Position numbers and translations under genes: made by a program. DNA of 6,158 nt from Alphaproteobacteria bacterium (lineage in GTDB: Bacteria > Pseudomonadota > Alphaproteobacteria > UBA9219). Of this stretch, positions 1 through 4,661 are shown in pieces. The first letter of the stretch is position 1; each line of letters opens with the position of its first letter. The notes below the pieces were generated by a model. The model was not told the origin of the DNA, did not search any database, and saw only the letters and a program-made list of their open reading frames with translations. The stretch is taken from NCBI GenBank assembly GCA_028693775.1, contig JAQUUS010000103.1:1-6158 (forward strand). Direction: 5' to 3'.

Positions 1-393
1 GTTGCCGATTTCGCTGTCATGCTTCATGCCGCCAATTCCGGGGCCATGGCCTGCGCGGGGATCGAAAACGATAAAAGGCCGTTTCTTCGGATCTGTAACG
101 ACGCCTTCCGGCGGAAGAATGCGTACGAGATGGTAATTGACCGGATGAACGAGTTTCCTGCCGTCCAGAATAATTTCGTATTTGAAATGGAGAACCGTGG
201 GCGTTTCTGAATTGACGTAGGAAATATGAGTGTTGCTGCGCTGCCTCAGCGTGTCGAGGAACATAACGCTGCGCTGGAGAGAATCGATCCAGTATTCATA
301 GGCCTGTTGGTAAAGAACCATGGGGTTCGGAGGCAGTAAAGCTCCCAAATCTTGCAGTGTGTTAATTTTTGATTTTGCAGGAGCTTTAGACAT
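1..393 (-). CDS. DUF3141 family protein (PHA-synthase-like alpha/beta hydrolase), N-terminal part
   Basis: The 131 visible codons are an N-terminal fragment; the frame is open to the left window edge, so the C-terminal bulk is missing. The fragment has the layout I know from DUF3141 proteins: an early aromatic stretch (QRSVMFLDTLRQR, residues about 39-51), then a conserved block with HPVNYHLVRILPPEGV and FDPRAGHGPGIGGMKHDSEIG near the visible end. Family members are usually several hundred residues long, are annotated as poly(3-hydroxyalkanoate) synthetase-like, and have no firmly established reaction. The ATG at 393 is chosen because GTGAGG lies about 7-8 nt upstream. The gene follows atpC on the same strand but is separated from it by a terminator and 275 nt, so it is probably transcribed independently. 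The family assignment is fairly secure; a polymer-metabolism role is only inferred from the family name. Confidence 0.8.
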   Translation of the reverse strand, partial: MSKAPAKSKINTLQDLGALLPPNPMVLYQQAYEYWIDSLQRSVMFLDTLRQRSNTHISYVNSETPTVLHFKYEIILDGRKLVHPVNYHLVRILPPEGVVTDPKKRPFIVFDPRAGHGPGIGGMKHDSEIGN

Positions 394-439
394 CGATAGC
401 CTCACTTTCACACATGTTCCAAGTGCACAAACTAATGCG

Positions 440-458
440 GCGACCCGCAAGTGGTCGC
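440..458 (-). promoter_or_regulatory. Short hairpin upstream of the DUF3141 gene
   Basis: GCGACC (440-445) and GGTCGC (453-458) form a perfect 6-bp inverted repeat around a 7-nt loop, about 50-65 nt upstream of the DUF3141 start codon. There is no T-run after it on either strand, so it is not an intrinsic terminator. It could be a leader-RNA hairpin or a protein-binding dyad. It is short enough to occur by chance. Confidence 0.3.
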
Positions 459-507
459 TTAACCTTGGGCGCAAATGAATAGTGCAATGCGCAAGGAACA
501 AAGTATG

Positions 508-521
508 GTTAACACGTTAAC
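508..521. promoter_or_regulatory. Double GTTAAC palindrome, possible operator
   Basis: GTTAAC occurs twice, separated by AC. Each copy is itself a palindrome, so the element is both a direct and an inverted repeat in an AT-rich intergenic stretch, about 115-130 nt upstream of the DUF3141 start. On the minus strand it continues as TTAACCAT (505-512), which resembles a half-site for the alphaproteobacterial cell-cycle regulator CtrA. However, the two TTAA cores are 4 nt apart, not the 7 nt of a full CtrA site. A regulatory role is an inference. Confidence 0.3.
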
Positions 522-605
522 AGGGGATGAATCAATAAATCAAAAACGCGAAACAAAAGAATGCCTTTGTATGCCCTGACGTGGCCGTATTTTATATCGG
601 GGCAT

Positions 606-651
606 AAAAAAACCCTTCGGCTCTCCAAAAAAAGAAAAGCGCGAAGGGTTT
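606..651 (-). terminator. Rho-independent terminator of the atpGDC unit
   Basis: Read on the minus strand, AAACCCTTCG (651-642) pairs perfectly with CGAAGGGTTT (619-610) across a 22-nt loop. The 3' arm runs into seven T residues (612-606). It starts 18 nt after the atpC stop codon. The plus strand has only a three-T tail after the stem and no upstream gene to end, so the terminator works for atpC. It separates the atp unit from the DUF3141 gene on the same strand. Confidence 0.85.
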
Positions 652-668
652 GAATAGAATTCAGAAAA

Positions 669-1079
669 CTATGACGTAGCAGCCAAAATTTTGACGGCGA
701 GGAAGTCTTGTTCTGCGCGATAGGGTTCGCGTTCTTCTTCGCTATTGGCGTCTGCGATTTTTTGATCGAGATCCTTCACCAGAGCCTGAAGCGTCTCGAG
801 CTTAAGCTCCGAAATCGGAATTGCCTCGTTCGCCAGGACAGTAAAACGCGTCTGCGTCACTTCAGCGAATCCGCCATTAACGAACAGACGGTTCGTAACG
901 ACCGTATCTTCGTTTTCATAGATCCTGAGGAGGCCCGGCTTGATCTCCGTAATCATCGGAGCGTGACCGGGCAGAACGCCGTATTCGCCCTTGCAACCTG
1001 GAGCGGTAACCATCGCAACCGGCTTGCTGAAAAGCAGCTTTTCAGGCGAAACGAGTTCAAAGTCAAAGGTTTCAGCCAT
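669..1079 (-). CDS. atpC: F1F0 ATP synthase epsilon subunit
   Basis: This encodes a 136-residue epsilon subunit of the F1 sector. Epsilon sits on the central stalk with gamma, couples rotation to the beta subunits and can inhibit hydrolysis. The N-terminal beta-sandwich is clear: FELVSPEKLLFS near residues 7-18, then GEYGVLPGHAPMI around residues 31-43, then LFVNGGFAEV around 65-74, all family hallmarks. The charged helical C-terminus (about 88-136, including DLDQKIADANSEEEREPYRAE) matches the two-helix domain. Length is normal for alphaproteobacteria. The ATG overlaps the atpD stop by one base (TAATG, 1081-1077), which suggests translational coupling; AAGGAAG inside the atpD end is a plausible ribosome-binding site. 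It is the last gene of the atpGDC run and is followed by a strong terminator. Nothing in it looks damaged. Confidence 0.97.
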   Translation of the reverse strand: MAETFDFELVSPEKLLFSKPVAMVTAPGCKGEYGVLPGHAPMITEIKPGLLRIYENEDTVVTNRLFVNGGFAEVTQTRFTVLANEAIPISELKLETLQALVKDLDQKIADANSEEEREPYRAEQDFLAVKILAATS

Positions 1080-2506
1080 TACGCCGCTTCCTTCATAAGT
1101 TTCTGACCCTTGGTGACCGCTTCTTCGATGGTGCCGACCATGTAGAAGGCGGCTTCAGGAAGATGGTCGTATTCGCCGTTCACAATGCCCTTGAAGCCGC
1201 GGATCGTATCGTCGAGCTTGACGAAGACGCCCGGTGTGCCCGTAAAGACTTCGGCGACGTGGAACGGCTGCGAAAGGAAGCGTTGGATCTTGCGCGCGCG
1301 CGAGACGATCAGCTTGTCATCTTCCGAGAGTTCGTCCATGCCCAAGATGGCGATGATGTCCTGCAGCGATTTGTAGGTCTGCAAAACCTTCTGAACCGAG
1401 CGTGCGACTTCGTAGTGTTCCTGACCGACAACGCGCGGATCGAGAATGCGGCTGGTGGAGTCGAGCGGATCGACGGCGGGATAAATGCCGAGTTCCGCGA
1501 TCTGACGGGAAAGAACGGTGGTGGCGTCCAAGTGAGCAAAAGAGGTAGCAGGCGCCGGGTCGGTCAAGTCGTCGGCCGGAGCGTAAATGGCCTGTACCGA
1601 AGTGATCGATCCCTTGGTTGTCGTCGTGATGCGTTCCTGCAAGGTGCCCATGTCCGTGGCGAGGGTCGGCTGATAACCGACGGCCGACGGGATACGGCCC
1701 AGAAGTGCGGACACTTCGGAGCCTGCCTGCGTGAAGCGGAAGATGTTATCCACGAAGAACAGCACGTCCTGCCCTTCTTCGTCGCGGAAGTATTCCGCAA
1801 GCGTCAGGCCTGTCAGACCAACGCGCAAGCGTGCGCCGGGAGGTTCGTTCATCTGGCCGTAAACGAGGGCGGCCTTCGATCCGGGGCCATCGGTCTTGAT
1901 AACGCCGGATTCGATCATTTCGTGATAAAGGTCGTTGCCTTCGCGGGTACGTTCGCCGACGCCAGCGAACACCGAGTATCCGCCGTGAGCCTTGGCGATG
2001 TTATTGATGAGTTCCATAATCAGAACCGTCTTGCCGACGCCTGCGCCGCCGAAGAGGCCCGTTTTACCGCCGCGGGAGTAAGGAGCGAGAAGATCGACGA
2101 CCTTAATGCCTGTCACAAGGATTTGCTGTTCGGTCGACTGATCGATAAAGGCCGGAGCTTCACGGTGAATCGGAAGCTTCATTTTCGTCTTGACGGGGCC
2201 GCGTTCGTCCACAGGCTCTCCGATGACGTTGATGATGCGGCCCAACGTATCGGGGCCGACAGGAACGGTGATCGGTGCGCCCGTATCTTCGACGGGTGCT
2301 CCGCGAATGAGGCCGTCCGTCGTATCCATGGCGACCGTACGAACCGTGCTTTCGCCCAAGTGCTGGGCCACTTCGAGAACAAGCTTCCTGCCGTCATTTT
2401 CGGTGACGAGCGCATTGAGAATGGCCGGCAACTGCCCTTCGAACTTGACGTCGATGACGGCGCCGGTGATCTGGGTGATGTGGCCTTTGATATTCGTGGA
2501 TGACAT
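1079..2506 (-). CDS. atpD: F1F0 ATP synthase beta subunit (catalytic)
   Basis: This is the complete 475-residue catalytic beta subunit of F1, which makes or hydrolyses ATP at the alpha/beta interfaces. Motifs visible in order are: the N-terminal barrel (residues about 5-80); the P-loop GGAGVGKT (153-160) with K159 and T160; GERTREGNDL (184-193) containing catalytic E185; Walker B region LFFVDNIFRF (249-258); the ATP-synthase alpha/beta signature PAVDPLDSTS (343-352); and the DELSEDD loop (391-397), a slight variant of the usual DELSEED lever that contacts gamma. All catalytic residues I can check are present and the length is typical. The start ATG has GAGGG about 8 nt upstream, in the 14-nt gap after atpG. 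The stop overlaps the atpC start. A long open frame on the opposite strand is a codon-bias shadow. Identification is certain. Confidence 0.99.
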   Translation of the reverse strand: MSSTNIKGHITQITGAVIDVKFEGQLPAILNALVTENDGRKLVLEVAQHLGESTVRTVAMDTTDGLIRGAPVEDTGAPITVPVGPDTLGRIINVIGEPVDERGPVKTKMKLPIHREAPAFIDQSTEQQILVTGIKVVDLLAPYSRGGKTGLFGGAGVGKTVLIMELINNIAKAHGGYSVFAGVGERTREGNDLYHEMIESGVIKTDGPGSKAALVYGQMNEPPGARLRVGLTGLTLAEYFRDEEGQDVLFFVDNIFRFTQAGSEVSALLGRIPSAVGYQPTLATDMGTLQERITTTTKGSITSVQAIYAPADDLTDPAPATSFAHLDATTVLSRQIAELGIYPAVDPLDSTSRILDPRVVGQEHYEVARSVQKVLQTYKSLQDIIAILGMDELSEDDKLIVSRARKIQRFLSQPFHVAEVFTGTPGVFVKLDDTIRGFKGIVNGEYDHLPEAAFYMVGTIEEAVTKGQKLMKEAA

Positions 2507-2520
2507 TCGTTTTCCCTCTT

Positions 2521-3411
2521 TTATACGGCTTCAGCGCCTGAAATGATTTCGATGAGTTCCTTGGTAATAAATGCCTGACGGCTGCGGTTGTAGTTGAGCG
2601 TGAGCTTGTTGATCATATCGCCCGCGTTGCGCGTCGCATTGTCCATAGCAGTCATCTGAGCGGCCTGCGCCCCTGCCATGCTCTCGAGCAAAGTGCCATA
2701 CAAGGTCACAGCAAGTGCCTTGGGCAAAAGAGATTCGAGAATGGCTTTCTGGTTGGGCTCAAACTTGAGGCCGATCAGCGGCTCGATCTTGGCGCCGTCC
2801 GCCTCGGTTTCGATAGCGAAGGGGATAAGCTGCTTGATGGTGACAATTTGAGAAATCACCGACTTGAAGCGGTTGTAAACGATGTAACAGGAGTCAAACT
2901 TTCCATCGTTGAAGAGCGCGAGGATCTTGTCGTTGAGTTCCGACCCCTCGCTGAAGGACATACCGCCCTTGCGCCCGAGATTTTCGATCGAAAACAAAAT
3001 CTTCGAAGCAAAATCCTTACGCAGAATATCGCGCCCCTTGCGTCCGACGCAAATCAGCGAAACCTTTTTGTTTTGAGATTCATGCTGATGGATCATTCGC
3101 CGCGTTTCGCGAACAACATTGCTGTTGAAAGCGCCGCAGAGGCCACGATCTGATGTGATGGCAACGATCAGAACCTCTTCGTCCTTGCCGGTACCGGCAA
3201 TGAGACGGGGCACCGGCGTTTTGGATTCGGCTAGGCTGGACGCCAAAGAAGAGAGCATGCGAGACATTCGCCTTTCGTAGGGTCGAGCGGATTCCGCTTT
3301 TTCCTGCGCACGGCGGAGCTTGCTGCCCGCAACCATTTTCATAGCCGAAGTGATCTTGCGCGTAGACTTTACGCTGGAGATTCTGTTCTTTAAGTCCTTA
3401 AGGCTTGGCAT
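2521..3411 (-). CDS. atpG: F1F0 ATP synthase gamma subunit
   Basis: This encodes a 296-residue gamma subunit, the rotating central shaft of F1. The N-terminal helix MPSLKDLKNRISSVKSTRKI, followed by TSAMKMVAGSKLRRAQ, is the conserved coiled-coil arm. The middle carries the Rossmann-like part with SDRGLCGAFN (near residue 80). The C-terminal helix contains TAMDNATRNAGDMI and ends KELIEIISGAEAV, the other coiled-coil arm, also highly conserved. I start it at the ATG at 3411 because the family begins MPSLK or similar. An in-frame ATG at 3459 would add 16 residues unlike any gamma subunit and would read through the hairpins of the leader. The Shine-Dalgarno is weak (CGGG, 3421-3418). The gene is 14 nt upstream of atpD. 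Unusually, atpA and atpH do not precede it; it faces ribD across an intergenic region. Confidence 0.97.
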   Translation of the reverse strand: MPSLKDLKNRISSVKSTRKITSAMKMVAGSKLRRAQEKAESARPYERRMSRMLSSLASSLAESKTPVPRLIAGTGKDEEVLIVAITSDRGLCGAFNSNVVRETRRMIHQHESQNKKVSLICVGRKGRDILRKDFASKILFSIENLGRKGGMSFSEGSELNDKILALFNDGKFDSCYIVYNRFKSVISQIVTIKQLIPFAIETEADGAKIEPLIGLKFEPNQKAILESLLPKALAVTLYGTLLESMAGAQAAQMTAMDNATRNAGDMINKLTLNYNRSRQAFITKELIEIISGAEAV

Positions 3412-3417
3412 AATTGA

Positions 3418-3492
3418 CCCGCAACTGAAGAGTTGGCGGATGCCAACCCCTATTGGCAATCGCAGCTAGCGTCGCGTCGCATATTGCTGCGA
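3418..3492 (-). promoter_or_regulatory. Structured 5' leader of atpG with overlapping hairpins at the ribosome-binding site
   Basis: On the minus strand, going towards atpG, four inverted repeats follow each other. The first pairs 3492-3486 with 3466-3460 (7 bp, TCGCAGC/GCTGCGA, 19-nt loop). The second (A:B) pairs TGCCAA 3458-3453 with TTGGCA 3446-3441 (6-nt loop). The third (B:C) pairs GTTGGC 3447-3442 with GCCAAC 3437-3432 (4-nt loop). The fourth (C:D) pairs CAACT 3435-3431 with AGTTG 3426-3422 (CTTC loop). A:B and B:C share segment B, and B:C and C:D share segment C, so the third hairpin excludes the second and the fourth. The fourth ends directly against the weak Shine-Dalgarno CGGG (3421-3418). 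This is the geometry of a switchable leader. The pairing is seen directly; regulation is inferred. No known riboswitch class is recognised. Confidence 0.45.
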
Positions 3493-3504
3493 GGTGCAGG
3501 CGGC

Positions 3505-3533
3505 TTTTTGGCGGATAACTCGCCGTGGGTCAA
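3505..3533 (-). promoter_or_regulatory. Candidate promoter for atpGDC
   Basis: CTTGACC (TTGACC at 3533-3528) is a good -35 match, preceded by an AT-rich stretch. At 17-nt spacing the -10 would be CAAAAA (3510-3505), which is poor. A start near 3498 would place all four atpG-leader hairpins at the 5' end of the transcript, which supports the site indirectly. Some promoter is needed because atpG has no co-directional gene immediately upstream. Confidence 0.4.
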
Positions 3534-3583
3534 GAGAAAAGAAGCATTTTTAAGGCAGAATTTTAAATTAGATAAAGAAGGGG

Positions 3584-3612
3584 TGTTTTTCAAAGATTAA
3601 TACTCGTATAAC
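3584..3612 (+). promoter_or_regulatory. Candidate promoter for ribD
   Basis: TATAAC (3607-3612) is a good -10 match in an AT-rich intergenic stretch. The hexamer at 17-nt spacing, TGTTTT (3584-3589), is a weak -35. The site is 55 nt upstream of the chosen ribD ATG and is divergent from the atpG promoter candidate. Confidence 0.3.
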
Positions 3613-3667
3613 AAAGCGAGCCGAAGCTACAAAAAACCAACAATGACGGGGCTTTTTGCAATATCCG

Positions 3668-4657
3668 ATGTCAATGTACCATCCCAGTTTTTCCGCTGCA
3701 ATGCAGCAAGCCTGCCGGAAGGCGAGGATGCGATTGGGGGCAACGTCGCCCAATCCCCCTGTCGGAGCCGCAGCTCTCGACTCAAATGGCCGAATCCTTG
3801 CTTTGGCAGCCCATAGCCGTGCCGGAGAAGACCATGCCGAAATGGCGCTTCTAAAGCACTGCAGGGCCGAAAAGCTACTCCCATCGGTTGAAACGCTAGC
3901 CGTTACATTGGAGCCGTGTAATCACACCGGGCTTACGCCACCCTGCTGTACGGCAATCATCGAAGCCGGAATTCGCCGTGTGGTTGTCGGGATCCGGGAC
4001 CCCAATCCCAATGTCACAGGCGGCGGATGCGACCGCCTGCGCGCCGCCGGAATCGATGTAATCGAAGATGTCGAGGCTGAGGCATGCAAACGCCTGATCC
4101 ACGCCTTTTCCTATTCGGTCCTCAACCGCAGGCCGTTCATAACAATCAAACGTGCGTTCGATGCATACGGAAGCATGATTCCGCCCAAGGGGAGTAAAAC
4201 GTTTGCCTCGCAAGGCTCGCTCATCCTCGCCCACCGTCTTCGCAAGAAGGCCGACGCCATACTGACCGGCAGCGGCACGATCCTGGCGGATAATCCCCTT
4301 TTCACCGTCAGGCAGGTCAAGGATCACGACGGAAAACGCCGCATATTGGCCATCCTCGACAGGCGAGGACGCGTTCCCAAAGAATACATGGATTCCGCAA
4401 GGCTCAGAAATCTGGATGTTATCGTCTACCGAAGTCTCGACGAAGCCATCGACGATCTTGCCTCGAGAAAAGTCCGTGACGTGTTGGTCGAAGCCGGGCC
4501 GCAGCTCAGCGGGGCCCTTCTGGAAACGCCCTGTTGGGCCATGCGCGTAGACATCCACAAAGGCGAGCCCGACCGTATCGAAACGGTCTTCAACGAAGGC
4601 GCAAAGATCCCCTTCTCGACCGAAGGGATCGATCTTGAGGATCTGTTGCCGTTATAG
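3668..4657 (+). CDS. ribD: Bifunctional riboflavin biosynthesis protein RibD, with divergent reductase half
   Basis: RibD carries out two riboflavin steps: deamination of the pyrimidine made from GTP, then NADPH-dependent reduction of its ribosyl group. From the ATG at 3668 it has 329 residues. The deaminase half (about 1-145) shows TSPNPPVG, the zinc motif HAE (56-58), PCNHTGLTPPC with zinc cysteines 84 and 93, and RDPNPNVTGGG. The basic residue usual before TPPC (GRTPPC or GKTPPC) is leucine here. The reductase half (about 150-329) keeps GTILADNP (203-210) and VEAGPQLSGALL (274-285). It lacks the usual SLDG (DAYG here) and the G-S/T-x-WI block, and it ends soon after the GP-LSGALL motif. 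The start is uncertain: ATG 3674 or TTG 3656 (GGGG 4 nt upstream) are alternatives. The gene is divergent from atpG and convergent with the AAA+ gene; no other rib gene is visible. Confidence 0.88.
   Translation: MSMYHPSFSAAMQQACRKARMRLGATSPNPPVGAAALDSNGRILALAAHSRAGEDHAEMALLKHCRAEKLLPSVETLAVTLEPCNHTGLTPPCCTAIIEAGIRRVVVGIRDPNPNVTGGGCDRLRAAGIDVIEDVEAEACKRLIHAFSYSVLNRRPFITIKRAFDAYGSMIPPKGSKTFASQGSLILAHRLRKKADAILTGSGTILADNPLFTVRQVKDHDGKRRILAILDRRGRVPKEYMDSARLRNLDVIVYRSLDEAIDDLASRKVRDVLVEAGPQLSGALLETPCWAMRVDIHKGEPDRIETVFNEGAKIPFSTEGIDLEDLLPL
4603..4630 (-). terminator. Candidate weak terminator of the AAA+ gene, inside the ribD 3' end
   Basis: On the minus strand GATCCCTTC (4630-4622) pairs with GAAGGGATC (4615-4606, one bulged base at 4612) across a 6-nt loop, giving a 9-bp stem. 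Only three T residues follow (4605-4603). It begins 32 nt after the AAA+ stop codon, a suitable distance, but lies within ribD coding sequence, and the short T-run makes efficient intrinsic termination doubtful. Confidence 0.3.
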
Positions 4658-4661
4658 TCCG

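Noticed and set aside
1163..2503. 446-codon open frame on the plus strand opposite atpD
   Set aside because: It is antisense to an unmistakable atpD; its protein resembles no family, and long antisense frames are expected opposite codon-biased genes.
3412..3459. 16-codon upstream extension of atpG from the ATG at 3459
   Set aside because: The extension is unlike gamma-subunit N-termini, which begin at MPSLK or similar. It crosses the leader hairpins and is better read as untranslated leader.
3638..3660. A-rich and GGGGCTTTTT stretch upstream of ribD as a terminator
   Set aside because: The arms do not pair well: the AAAAAACC side lacks the matching GC block, so no stable stem is formed.
3896..4558. 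220-codon open frame on the minus strand opposite ribD
   Set aside because: It is antisense to conserved RibD motifs and has no recognisable motif of its own.
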